Positions 5,570 through 13,460 of a DNA stretch of 36,812 bases are shown here, piece by piece. Numbering within the stretch: the stretch's first letter is position 1; the number at the start of each line of letters is the position of its first letter. The position numbers and the translations under genes were made by a program. Below the pieces are notes generated by a model. It ran no database searches. It saw only the letters and a program-made list of their open reading frames with translations, and was not told the origin of the DNA. Source of the DNA: a virus; the IMG/VR virus record IMGVR_UViG_3300020582_000003, positions 1 through 36,812 of that record, one strand, 5' to 3'.

Positions 5570-7873
5570 ATGAAAAATAAAATTCTCGCAGTGGGCTTTT
5601 TCCTTGCTTCCTGCCTCCTGCTTCCAGCGCCGAGCTACGCGCAGTTCACCACCGTCACGGCCACGGTACAGGATCCCAACGGCATCCCCTACGCCGGCGC
5701 GGTGCTGAATGCGGTGCTGGTACCCAGCACGGGAGGCGGCTACACGCTCAGCGGACAGCCTTACTCCGGACGCATCGGTCCGGTGACGCTTGATTCCGCT
5801 GGTAAATTCACCGTGAATTTCGGGGACGTCACACTGATTACTCCCGGCAGTCCGCAATGGCAGATCACCATCGATTCCGCCGCAGCCACGATCGCTGGGC
5901 CGCTGGGCACCGGCCCTCAATCCTTCACGTACACGAGTACGGGCACCACGATCAGCGGCAGTTCGCCCGTAAGCCTAACTACGGCGCTGAACGCCCTCGC
6001 ACCTAAGCTGACGAACTTCGCCAGCGGCGGATCGGGAACGGTTACTAGCATTGCTGCGACTTCTCCCGTAGTCGTCACGCCCAATCCGATCACGGCAACA
6101 GGCACGATTTCTTGTCCCACCTGCAGCACGAGCTCTTCCACGGTGCCGATCAATCAAGTGGTATCGGCCACGGGAGCGATAACGCCAATCGCCCTAGGGT
6201 CAAACACTTTAGAGTTCGACTGCGCGACGCCAAGCCCAACATATTGCGAGATTTTCGGGGAAACGAGCGCATCTACTTCTGGTCGGATCGTGGAAATCAC
6301 CACGCTCACCGGGTCCGCAGCTCAGCCGCTTTCCATCACTCCAGGTGCGGCAGGACCGGCAGGCGCGAACGCTCCCAATTCGATAGGGATTACCGGGCAG
6401 GCAGGTGGTGCCGCTGGTACATCGCAAAACGGTTTCAGTGGCTCAGGTATTTTTATTCAGGCAGGTGCAGGATCTGCTGGAGGCGCCACTTCTGGGAACG
6501 GTGGAACAGGCGGCACTTGGACACTCGGCGGTGGGAATGGAGGGGCGGCAGGTGGTTCTTCTGGGAATAACGGTGGAAATGGAGGGGTTGTCAATTGGGG
6601 AATCGGTGCAGGTGCGAATGGAGCTGCAACGGGCAACGGAGGAAATGCAGGATCATTTAACGTCCTGGCTGGTAACGGCGGCACTGGTGGAGCAACATCC
6701 GGCACTGGTGGGGCGGGGTCGGATTTTATAGTCAACACTGGCGTTGGTGGCGGTGCGACGGCTGGAAGTACATCCGGCCGCGGCGGGACCGTCACATTCA
6801 ATATTAGCGGTGCCGGTGTAACCGGGACTGCTGGAGTTCCGGGAAAATTTCTGATCAGCCGATCAGGGCCTACGGGATCTACTACTACCCCACTTCTTGA
6901 TGTCGTTGATACTTGGAATACGTCCGGCGTTGTAGATGCGCTGATACGCGCAAACGTGACAACTGATACCGCATCAGGCGCTGGCAGTTTATTACTGGAT
7001 TTACAAGATGTCGGGTCGACTAAATTCAGCGTCGATAAGGCGGGAAATATTGTAGGCAATGCACTGAACACGATTCCGGTCAGCACCGGACAGCGTTCCG
7101 TAGCAAGTAGCGTTGCTGTAGGCCCTTCCGCATTGGCGGCAAATGGTTCGGGCACGGACACTCAGGAAACCGCTGTGGGCGTTGGCGCCCTTGGTGCCGA
7201 AACAGGATCAGCAGGAGGGGGAAACTCTGCTGCTTTTGGCTGGCATGCCTTGATTCTTCAAAACGGAAGTAATGGAAATAATGCAGCCTTTGGAGAATTA
7301 GCGCTCGGAAGTCTGACGACCGGAAATAATGACACTGGGTTTGGCCGGGGAGCTTGCTTCAACTTAACAACTACAAACAACAATACTTGCGTTGGTTCGA
7401 CAAACAACCTGGGAGCAGCAACAGATTCAAATGAAACAGTGATCGGAGCCACAGCTACAGGAGCGGGGTCTAATACCGCGACTATAGGCAATGCGAGCGT
7501 AACCGATGCGTATTTTGGGAGTTCGACACCTACTGCGGTTGTCCACGCAAAGGGTTTCAACACAGCGACGAATTGCAGTTCTAGTGCATCTCCAGCCGTA
7601 TGCGGATCGGCAGCTGCGGGCAGCGTGGTGATCGCCGCCGCGGGCACTACGGTGACCGTGAACACTACGGCAGTGACCGCCAATAGCCAAATTTTCCTGC
7701 TCGCGGATGACACTTTAGGAACGAAACTGAGCGTGACTTGCAATAGTACACTCGCCACGCTGATCGGCGGTCTGGCCGTCACGGCGCGGACGGGCGGCAC
7801 GAGCTTCCAGATCACCAGCGGAGCAACTCCAGCCGTCAATCCGCTTTGCCTGAGCTATTTCATCGTAAATTGA
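5570..7873 (+). CDS. Exported spike with Gly-rich shaft and YadA-like repeats
   Basis: The 767-residue protein has a Sec signal peptide (cleavage expected after PSYAQ). Residues about 24-185 form a module nearly identical to that of the next gene, beginning FTTVTATVQDPNG. Residues about 260-425 are Gly/Asn/Thr-rich repeats. Residues about 510-655 contain YadA/trimeric-autotransporter-head-like repeats (AVGPSAL, AVGVGAL, AAFGWHAL, AAFGELAL). A C-terminal 100-residue domain with Cys pairs ends the protein. This is a typical layout for trimeric fibres that bind receptors. A Sec signal on a phage fibre is unusual and suggests assembly at or outside the membrane. The ATG follows AAAGGAATCCC. Confidence 0.8.
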   Translation: MKNKILAVGFFLASCLLLPAPSYAQFTTVTATVQDPNGIPYAGAVLNAVLVPSTGGGYTLSGQPYSGRIGPVTLDSAGKFTVNFGDVTLITPGSPQWQITIDSAAATIAGPLGTGPQSFTYTSTGTTISGSSPVSLTTALNALAPKLTNFASGGSGTVTSIAATSPVVVTPNPITATGTISCPTCSTSSSTVPINQVVSATGAITPIALGSNTLEFDCATPSPTYCEIFGETSASTSGRIVEITTLTGSAAQPLSITPGAAGPAGANAPNSIGITGQAGGAAGTSQNGFSGSGIFIQAGAGSAGGATSGNGGTGGTWTLGGGNGGAAGGSSGNNGGNGGVVNWGIGAGANGAATGNGGNAGSFNVLAGNGGTGGATSGTGGAGSDFIVNTGVGGGATAGSTSGRGGTVTFNISGAGVTGTAGVPGKFLISRSGPTGSTTTPLLDVVDTWNTSGVVDALIRANVTTDTASGAGSLLLDLQDVGSTKFSVDKAGNIVGNALNTIPVSTGQRSVASSVAVGPSALAANGSGTDTQETAVGVGALGAETGSAGGGNSAAFGWHALILQNGSNGNNAAFGELALGSLTTGNNDTGFGRGACFNLTTTNNNTCVGSTNNLGAATDSNETVIGATATGAGSNTATIGNASVTDAYFGSSTPTAVVHAKGFNTATNCSSSASPAVCGSAAAGSVVIAAAGTTVTVNTTAVTANSQIFLLADDTLGTKLSVTCNSTLATLIGGLAVTARTGGTSFQITSGATPAVNPLCLSYFIVN
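5637..6120 (+). repeat. Duplicated N-terminal spike module, copy 1
   Basis: This stretch is highly similar in DNA and protein to 7945-8430, covering the region after the signal peptide up to the TISCPTCST segment of each spike. It is a recent within-genome duplication or a recombination target that allows exchange of the different C-terminal parts. Confidence 0.85.
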
Positions 7874-7881
7874 GGAACTTA

Positions 7882-10314
7882 ATGTCAAGACGCTTTCTTT
7901 TTCTTGCGGTATTCGTCTTCGTTTTCAGCGTTCCCGCATCCGCACAATTCACAACGGTCACAGCGACGGTGAAAGATTCCAACGGCATCCCCTACGCCGG
8001 CGCGGTGCTGAACGCAATCCTCGTGCCCAGCACCGGCGGCGGCTACACGCTCAGCGGACAGCCGTACTCCGGGCGTATCGGTCCCGTGACGCTCGATTCG
8101 GCTGGAAAGTTCACCGTGAATTTCGGGGACGTGACGCTGATCAGTCCCGGCAGTCCGCAATGGCAGATCACCATCGATTCCGCCGCGGCTACGATCGCCG
8201 GGCCGCTAGGTACTGGCCCACAGAGTTTCACTTATACCAGCACGGGCACGACGATCAGCGGCAGCACGCCTGTAAGTCTCACGACGGCTCTGAATGCACT
8301 GGCACCTCAGCTTACGAATATTACGCTGGGAAGTGGTAGCGTCACGAGCGTGGCGGCCTCATCTCCCATTGTGGTAACGCCCAGCCCGATCATCGCCACA
8401 GGCACAATTTCCTGTCCTACGTGTAGCACAAACATTCCTGGAATCAATGGACCGCCTACAACGGGATTAATGGCCCGCTATGATATTCCTGCTGGAGACA
8501 ATCCGGCGGCCCTGATAGACACGTCAGGCAACGGCAACAATGGAACCGGGACGGATGGAACAGCCCCAACCGTGGCAGCTATCACCGGCGGTCTTGTTTG
8601 CGTTGGCAGTGGGGCATCAAAACTCCCCGCAGTCCTAAATTCCGCGCTGACTATTGCCGTTTATATGCGCATTAATCCGCCAATGCTGGCGCAAAACGAA
8701 GCGCCCGTCCTGGGCAATGGGAACGGATCACCAAGCCATGCCATCGGCATCATTCTAAGACAAGGAGAACTGACGACCGGAAACGGAAATCAAGTGCGGT
8801 CTTTTGGCAATGGGGCATTCGATGCACAAACAACACAAGGTTTTTATGGAACGGGACTCCTCACGTTGACGATGAGTACGGTGGATCATTTTTACTTCGG
8901 AGTATCCGAAGGGGGATATAATACCTCGATTACGCTTAGTCCATCAGCCGGACTGCAAACGACGGGCTTTTATCAACTTTGCGGCAATGCGGCTGGATCA
9001 GGCGCTGGCTCGGTGACTCGTTTCACGGGAACGATCTACAACGCCTATTTTTATGATCACGTTTTGAATTCGACGGAACTATCCCAGCTAAGCAACTGGA
9101 TAACCAACTCAAATTCCAGCCGCGGCGTTCCCTCAACACTCGTAACGAACGCAAGCGGCAACCAAATCGTGACCGTCGGGGATTCGCTGACATCCACTAC
9201 TTCAGGTATCACTGCCCCGTGGCCTACTGCGTTGACTCTAAATAACGGTCCTTGGACGATCAATGTCCCCGCCCAAGATGGCGAGGAAATGTTCGAAAAC
9301 ATCACGGCGCAGCCACAGATCGCTGACTTTTTTTTCGTTCCTGCGGGCCAAAACAATTTACTGACAGATTGGCTTTGCACGAACGACATCGCTTTGGCTT
9401 CCCGCACTCCCGCGCAGTGCCTGCAAGACTCTGCGAATTTCCTGCGCCCGCGCCGGCAATTGGGATGGAAAGTTCTCGTAGCCTCAATGATCGATCGCAA
9501 TGGATTCACATCTCAAAAAGACACGATGGACAATCTCTGGCTGAACAATTGGAACCAGATGGCCGACGGATTTGTGGATGTCGCGAGCGATGCGAGTCTT
9601 GGCGCAGACGCAGCAAATGCAAATTCGGTATTTTTTCAGACTGGGGGCGTACATTTGAATCAAGCCCCTGAGTATAGCGACGTAACTTATATGTTTCAGC
9701 ATGCCATCAATGCGGCGTATGGAAACACCACGTGGCCCACAGCAACGACCTACACAACGGGCGCTGTGGCTCCTGTCGCGACGACTGCACTTACGGAATC
9801 AGGAAATACGGTGACCGTAACCTTTGCCGCTACGCCGGCCAATTGCCAAGTCGGAAATTTACTAACCATCGCTGGAGTGACATCTTCCGGGTACAACAGC
9901 ACCACAGCGAATGGATCTGGACTGGGCGGATGGCTCATCTTGACTCGATCCGCAACGCAAATCACCTACTATGACAATACGACGGGACTTTCAAATGCAA
10001 GCGTCCAAGGCACTGGCGTTTGTGCTCAAGAGCAGGATGCGGATGTTTTTGCAGTTCTTGGCGGGACTGCAGTCGGACCGAATCATACGCTCCAACCATG
10101 CGAGGGACGCTCCGGTCAACCGATCTATCGAATGATTACAAATACAAACGCGACTTCGTGGACGATCAGTGGATTTAACAATGAAACGATCAATGGAGGA
10201 TCAGCTTTCACGACTCCAGTTGCATCCGGAACGAACCATCCAGTTGTTCAGTTGAAACCAATTCCTAACGCTTATGCGACTGGGGGTTGCACTTGGCAGG
10301 CGAGTTTGCAATAG
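7882..10314 (+). CDS. Exported spike with LamG-like and SGNH-hydrolase-like domains
   Basis: The 810-residue protein has a Sec signal peptide (ends PASAQ). The shared N-terminal module is at about residues 22-185. A LamG/concanavalin-like domain at about 205-405 starts LMARYDIPAGDNPAALIDTS and ends YNAYFYDHVLNSTELSQL. An SGNH/GDSL-type region follows: GDSL at 433-436 (nucleophile Ser435) and a late GGVHLN with His591. The usual Asp of the D-x-x-H motif is Gly here, so activity may rest on a dyad or be lost. A C-terminal beta-rich domain completes it. Likely role: binds and deacetylates surface polysaccharide. The start at 7882 has GAGG upstream; an earlier start at 7846 would spoil the signal peptide. 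Confidence 0.75.
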   Translation: MSRRFLFLAVFVFVFSVPASAQFTTVTATVKDSNGIPYAGAVLNAILVPSTGGGYTLSGQPYSGRIGPVTLDSAGKFTVNFGDVTLISPGSPQWQITIDSAAATIAGPLGTGPQSFTYTSTGTTISGSTPVSLTTALNALAPQLTNITLGSGSVTSVAASSPIVVTPSPIIATGTISCPTCSTNIPGINGPPTTGLMARYDIPAGDNPAALIDTSGNGNNGTGTDGTAPTVAAITGGLVCVGSGASKLPAVLNSALTIAVYMRINPPMLAQNEAPVLGNGNGSPSHAIGIILRQGELTTGNGNQVRSFGNGAFDAQTTQGFYGTGLLTLTMSTVDHFYFGVSEGGYNTSITLSPSAGLQTTGFYQLCGNAAGSGAGSVTRFTGTIYNAYFYDHVLNSTELSQLSNWITNSNSSRGVPSTLVTNASGNQIVTVGDSLTSTTSGITAPWPTALTLNNGPWTINVPAQDGEEMFENITAQPQIADFFFVPAGQNNLLTDWLCTNDIALASRTPAQCLQDSANFLRPRRQLGWKVLVASMIDRNGFTSQKDTMDNLWLNNWNQMADGFVDVASDASLGADAANANSVFFQTGGVHLNQAPEYSDVTYMFQHAINAAYGNTTWPTATTYTTGAVAPVATTALTESGNTVTVTFAATPANCQVGNLLTIAGVTSSGYNSTTANGSGLGGWLILTRSATQITYYDNTTGLSNASVQGTGVCAQEQDADVFAVLGGTAVGPNHTLQPCEGRSGQPIYRMITNTNATSWTISGFNNETINGGSAFTTPVASGTNHPVVQLKPIPNAYATGGCTWQASLQ
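7945..8430 (+). repeat. Duplicated N-terminal spike module, copy 2
   Basis: Counterpart of 5637-6120. The signal peptides before the two copies differ in sequence, so the duplication covers the mature module and not the export signal. Confidence 0.85.
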
Positions 10315-10356
10315 AGAAGTAGGAGTACGATAGAGGAACAGGAAACTGAGGGCCAT

Positions 10357-10620
10357 GTGGCAGACGGACTGTTTGGGAAAACATTTCCGCCAAAATGTGA
10401 TTTCAAGATGGCGGACGGAACCGATTGCCCCGTGCCCGCTTCGCATTTCTGGGGTCCGGTGAAGTCGTGCTGCACGCACTTTGAGGAATTCGCCCTCAGC
10501 TTGTTGCGATTAGACAAACTGCCGCACGACGCCAAGCACATCGACATCGTAGAGGAATACAATCGCCAGTGCGGGCGCACGTCCGTGATTCCCGGAACGA
10601 AATGCGAATCGAATGACTGA
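10357..10620 (+). CDS. Small Cys-rich protein, 87 aa
   Basis: An 87-residue protein with six Cys (CDF, CPV, a CC pair, CGR and CES) and several His, which suggests metal binding or disulfides; there is no signal peptide. The GTG start follows a GAGG; an internal ATG at residue 18 is the alternative. I do not recognise the family. The stop is immediately followed by junction hairpin G. Confidence 0.6.
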   Translation: MADGLFGKTFPPKCDFKMADGTDCPVPASHFWGPVKSCCTHFEEFALSLLRLDKLPHDAKHIDIVEEYNRQCGRTSVIPGTKCESND

Positions 10621-10656
10621 GCGAAAGGCTCCCGGCAAGGGGCGCTTTCGCGGTAA
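10621..10656 (+). repeat. Junction hairpin, copy G
   Basis: Arms GCGAAAG/CTTTCGC, inner GCTCC(C)/GGGGC with an extra base and one mismatch, loop GGCAA, unpaired G at 10644, then GGTAA. It lies directly after a stop codon and before heptamer array R3. Confidence 0.87.
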
Positions 10657-10658
10657 GA

Positions 10659-10690
10659 CTGACTCGTGATTGGTGACTGGTGACTAGTGA
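10659..10690 (+). repeat. Heptamer array R3
   Basis: CTGACTC, GTGATTG, GTGACTG, GTGACTA, GTGA. The GTG at 10680 in the fourth unit is the in-frame start of the next gene. Confidence 0.9.
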
Positions 10691-10910
10691 AACCCTTTCA
10701 CTTCTAGGAGCGGCGGCCGGCGGGATCTTCGGCGCGGGGGTGGCATGGGCTACGATGCGCGCGCGGTTGAACAAAACCGCCGGTGATGTAAACGGTCTGG
10801 GACGAAAATATGGACGGTCGATCGCATTTCAATTGCGCGCGTTGGCCGAGGATGAACCGATCAACAAACGCAAGCTGATGCACCTGGCGGACTTGATTGA
10901 TCCCAGATAG
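10680..10910 (+). CDS. Small single-pass membrane protein, 76 aa
   Basis: A 76-residue protein with an N-terminal hydrophobic Gly/Ala segment (LLGAAAGGIFGAGVAWATM, residues about 8-26) and a basic, then acidic cytoplasmic helix. Only one frame is open from the array; its GTG (10680) is inside the heptamer repeat. It could be a lysis-related or virion membrane protein. The stop overlaps the TTG start of the next gene. Confidence 0.65.
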   Translation: MTSETLSLLGAAAGGIFGAGVAWATMRARLNKTAGDVNGLGRKYGRSIAFQLRALAEDEPINKRKLMHLADLIDPR

Positions 10911-11096
10911 CCAGACAACACCGTGCGCCGGATGCGGGCGCGAGGCTTCGACGCGCTGCCCGAAATGTAGGGATCATTTCTGCGCGGAATGTTACGAACA
11001 GCACCTGGCGGCCATGGCGCGATGGCAGGCGGCATCAAAAAAAAGGTGGAGAGCACCCAGAAAAATAGTCCGGCGCCGATCAGCTTCACGCGGTAG
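10897..11096 (+). CDS. Zinc-finger (B-box-like) protein with likely -1 frameshift
   Basis: From the TTG at 10897 the frame encodes CxxC (CAGC), CxxC (CPKC) and CAEC plus His, a B-box/zinc-ribbon pattern, then AAMARWQAASKK. At the run of eight A (11037-11044) the zero frame continues into an implausible Arg-rich tail antisense to codon use. The -1 frame gives a coherent acidic/basic tail (KKVESTQKNSPAPISF) ending at TAG 11094-11096. A_AAA_AAA is a classic slippery sequence, so this is either programmed slippage or a one-base deletion. Coordinates given are for the shifted product. The start overlaps the preceding gene. Confidence 0.5.
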
Positions 11097-11143
11097 GGCA
11101 AGAGGGTTACAACGTCTGTTCTGTTTTGCACAGGAGACAAAGC

Positions 11144-11377
11144 ATGGCAAAGCTGACTCAATTCATCGTGGCGCATTGGCCGGTGATCGTAGCCGCCGGC
11201 GTCACTCTTTCGAGCTATCACATCGGATCGGCGTTTGTCGATACGCTGCCCATGCCGAACACGGCGAGTACTCAGTTTTACAGGTGGATTTTTGCGTTCG
11301 CGAATCGCATGGCGGCGAATTACAACCGCGCCAAGGCGGCGAATGGTCCGGCTGGGCAGAAACCGCCGATCCCTTGA
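11144..11377 (+). CDS. Small holin-like membrane protein, 77 aa
   Basis: A 77-residue protein with one hydrophobic segment near residues 8-27 (FIVAHWPVIVAAGVTLSSYH), a short turn, an amphipathic aromatic helix (FYRWIFAFANRMAANYNRAK) and a Pro-rich end. The start has CAGGAGACAAAGC upstream, a good ribosome site. Layout and position before the lysis enzymes suit a holin or a small virion membrane protein; holin identity is inferred. Confidence 0.7.
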   Translation: MAKLTQFIVAHWPVIVAAGVTLSSYHIGSAFVDTLPMPNTASTQFYRWIFAFANRMAANYNRAKAANGPAGQKPPIP

Positions 11378-11410
11378 CTTTCACGTCACTGAAAGGGTAA
11401 AAACCACGCC

Positions 11411-11689
11411 ATGCCCATTCGCGATGATTCCGCTCAGGGTAAACCCGACGAAATAAGGACGCCCGGAAAGGATGTCCCTCTGGTGGAAAAGCATTTTCAG
11501 GATGCGCTGCACGATATCGGCATGATACTGCGCGCGGTGCATGCCACGGCCACGCCCGGAGAGCGCATCGTGCGCATCGCCTGGGTGATCGGCCGGCTTC
11601 CCGAAGGCTTGCGCGAAACCGTGATCGCCGAAGCGCAGAACCGCACGATCACGGGCTGGGCAGCGGGAAAATCGCCGACGGACTGGTAA
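11411..11689 (+). CDS. Small protein, 92 aa, unknown
   Basis: A 92-residue soluble protein with a polar N-terminus and a helical middle (VEKHFQDALHDIGMILRAVHA), then a segment around RIVRIAWVIGRLPEGLR. The family is not recognised. The ATG at 11411 follows AAAGGG. Its TAA stop (11687-11689) is formed inside the first unit of heptamer array R4. Confidence 0.65.
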   Translation: MPIRDDSAQGKPDEIRTPGKDVPLVEKHFQDALHDIGMILRAVHATATPGERIVRIAWVIGRLPEGLRETVIAEAQNRTITGWAAGKSPTDW

Positions 11690-11724
11690 CTGGTGATTCG
11701 TGACTGGTGACTCGTGATTAGTGA
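11686..11724 (+). repeat. Heptamer array R4
   Basis: GTAACTG, GTGATTC, GTGACTG, GTGACTC, GTGATTA, GTGA. The first unit holds the upstream stop; the next gene starts at ATG 11734. Confidence 0.9.
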
Positions 11725-11733
11725 AAAAACCTA

Positions 11734-12705
11734 ATGCGTAAAACGCTGTGGACTTTGAACATCGGGAACTACGCACCAGAACTGTGCGAGCTGACGTATC
11801 CGCTCCTGCTCGGCTACGCGCGCAAGATTGGCGCGGACTTCCAGATCATCAATGAGCGGCGCTTCCCGGAAATGCCGGTCACCTACGAAAAGCTGCAAAT
11901 CTTCTATCTGGGCCGCGGGAACGACTGGAACGTCTACGTCGATTCCGACGCCATGGTTTTTCCGGATATGTTTGACGTGACGGAACGCATCCCGAAAGAC
12001 ACCGTAGTCCACTATGGCCGGGACTTCGCGGACAACCGCTTCCGCGCGGACGCCTATTTCCGCCGGGACGGGCGCAACATCGGGGCGTGCAACTGGTTTG
12101 CTGCGGCCAGCGACTGGTGTATCGATTTGTGGCATCCACTCGAGGATATGCACACGAACATGATCGCGGTTCCGCAGGCTCTGGAAGCCATCAAACCTAT
12201 CGTAATCGAGCGGCAGGCGGGGATCGATCGCGAGCACCTGATCGACGATTACGTGCTCTCCCGCAACATCGCGCGCTATGGACTGAAATACCGTTGCGTG
12301 CTGGACATGATCAAGGAATCGGGGGACAAAGGCGTCTACACCTGGCACACGCACCGCATGCCGCTGGCCGAAAAAGTGTCCCAGATGCGCAAGGGCATCG
12401 AATCCCTGGGTCTGGAAAAAATGGACGAGTACCGCGTCTGTAAAGGCTTTCAGCTTGACGCCTGGCTCGCTGAGTATGGCACCCTTCGCTCGTCCCTGCG
12501 GGCCGACTCAGGGCAAGCGCGATCGATTCCTGTGGAAGGAATGCGCACGGAAAACGAATTGCAGCCGTGCGGCGGGATGGCACCGCAGGATGGCGAGCCG
12601 TGCGCGCTTGCCAGGGGACACCTTGGGAACCACAGCAACGTCGGGCCATATCGTGACTGGAAAAAGCGCGAAGATTACGCAAAGCGCCACGGGGCGGCGC
12701 GGTGA
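11734..12705 (+). CDS. Glycosyltransferase, GT-A fold (DxD type)
   Basis: A 323-residue protein beginning RKTLWTLNIGNYAPELCELT, as in small bacterial and phage nucleotide-sugar transferases of the galactosyltransferase/GT8-GT34 kind. The metal-binding DSD is at residues 70-72 in NVYVDSDAMVF. Later conserved-looking elements are NIGACNWFAAASDW and a DDYVLSRNIA segment. A likely role is changing the host surface glycan or a virion protein. The C-terminal 75 residues differ from the core: they include a stretch encoded by a palindromic repeat (12480-12518) and a Cys/His segment (QPCGGMAPQDGEPCALARGH). No signal peptide. Confidence 0.75.
   Translation: MRKTLWTLNIGNYAPELCELTYPLLLGYARKIGADFQIINERRFPEMPVTYEKLQIFYLGRGNDWNVYVDSDAMVFPDMFDVTERIPKDTVVHYGRDFADNRFRADAYFRRDGRNIGACNWFAAASDWCIDLWHPLEDMHTNMIAVPQALEAIKPIVIERQAGIDREHLIDDYVLSRNIARYGLKYRCVLDMIKESGDKGVYTWHTHRMPLAEKVSQMRKGIESLGLEKMDEYRVCKGFQLDAWLAEYGTLRSSLRADSGQARSIPVEGMRTENELQPCGGMAPQDGEPCALARGHLGNHSNVGPYRDWKKREDYAKRHGAAR
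12480..12518 (+). repeat. Palindromic CCCTT...AGGGCAAGC repeat inside a gene
   Basis: A CACCCTTCGCT...CTCAGGGCAAGC element like those at 18443 and 19461, belonging to the widespread bacterial repeat that yields ACPERSE-type peptides when read through. Here it is in frame within the glycosyltransferase C-terminus. Confidence 0.65.
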
Positions 12706-12917
12706 AAGTCTTTGTTGTCACTGCCGGGGAGTATGATGAGACCTACGTACTCGCGCTTTTTTCCACAATGGCAAAAGCTAAGACTTACGCTGATCGATTT
12801 AACGAAATGAAAAAGGAAAAGCGCATCGATCGGGCGGCGGTGCAATACGAAATAGATTTAGATTTTGAGCCTCGAATCATTCAAGATCACGGTATCCGGC
12901 CAGGCAGCGCCGATTGA
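12702..12917 (+). CDS. Small protein, 71 aa, unknown
   Basis: A 71-residue alpha/beta protein (MKVFVVTAGEYDETYVLALF, then a charged helix AKAKTYADRFNEMKKEKR). The GTG start overlaps the previous stop by four bases (GTGA), which indicates translational coupling. Small phage proteins with this strand-then-helix layout are common and of unknown function. Confidence 0.75.
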   Translation: MKVFVVTAGEYDETYVLALFSTMAKAKTYADRFNEMKKEKRIDRAAVQYEIDLDFEPRIIQDHGIRPGSAD

Positions 12918-13146
12918 CACAATGGCCATTTCCCTCACTGTTGACAAGCTGGAAGCGGACGGCACCATCCGCGTGCGGCACACGTTCTTCGGGGATACCC
13001 TAGAGGAATGCGAGCACTTACGCGACGAGCACGCGGCGGGATGCCAGGCGTTCGGCCCGGCCCTGAAACGCGGCCACAAAGGCGTGATCGAAGTGGCCGA
13101 GGAAGTGGACGAGATTCCGGAATGGGAAGAGGATGGGGAGACGTGA
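12865..13146 (+). CDS. Small acidic protein, 93 aa, unknown
   Basis: A 93-residue protein with a beta-rich N-terminal half (FKITVSG, AISLTVDKLEADGTIRVR), a central helix (DTLEECEHLRDEHAAGCQAF) and a strongly acidic C-terminus. The TTG at 12865 overlaps the previous gene by 53 bases; a start at ATG 12922 (74 aa) is the alternative. The stop TGA is in the first unit of array R5. Confidence 0.65.
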   Translation: MSLESFKITVSGQAAPIDTMAISLTVDKLEADGTIRVRHTFFGDTLEECEHLRDEHAAGCQAFGPALKRGHKGVIEVAEEVDEIPEWEEDGET

Positions 13147-13174
13147 TTCGTGATTGGTGATTCGTGACTCGTGA
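13143..13174 (+). repeat. Heptamer array R5
   Basis: GTGATTC, GTGATTG, GTGATTC, GTGACTC, GTGA. The first unit contains the upstream TGA stop (13144-13146), and the fourth unit the GTG start (13164) of the next gene. Confidence 0.9.
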
Positions 13175-13460
13175 AGATCAAACCCGGAGACATTTCCTTC
13201 GCACAATGATCGGCGGCGTGGCCACAGCCGCTGCCATGCGCACCTGGCCGTTCCGCGTGTTCAGCTTTCCCTCTGAAGTTGTGCGCCCACGACTTGCGAC
13301 GGTAACTCAGAAATTCTATTCCGATTTGTCTGGAAGATTGATTTTTGATCCGCCATCGTGGGATTGGAATATGATCGCGCAACACGAAGCGTTCCAATCG
13401 CAGACGCTTTTCACTTTTTCACCGGATACGGGGCGCGGATCACGGGTCACGGAAGCATGA
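13164..13460 (+). CDS. Small protein with twin-arginine export signal
   Basis: A 98-residue protein whose first 30 residues match the Tat pattern: polar start, TRRHFLRT (residues 7-14), then a moderately hydrophobic Gly/Ala core (MIGGVATAAAM). The mature part is short with a conserved-looking FRVFSFPSEV and a Trp/Phe-rich middle. It ends by overlapping the transglycosylase start as ATGA, so the two are coupled. The GTG start lies in the repeat array. A Tat signal implies export of a folded protein, rare in phages. Function unknown. Confidence 0.65.
   Translation: MTREDQTRRHFLRTMIGGVATAAAMRTWPFRVFSFPSEVVRPRLATVTQKFYSDLSGRLIFDPPSWDWNMIAQHEAFQSQTLFTFSPDTGRGSRVTEA

Noticed and set aside
6457-7161. 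Pro-rich antisense frame opposite the Gly-rich spike repeats
   Set aside because: It is the complement of the Gly-rich codons (GGN read as NCC), hence Pro-rich; not a gene.
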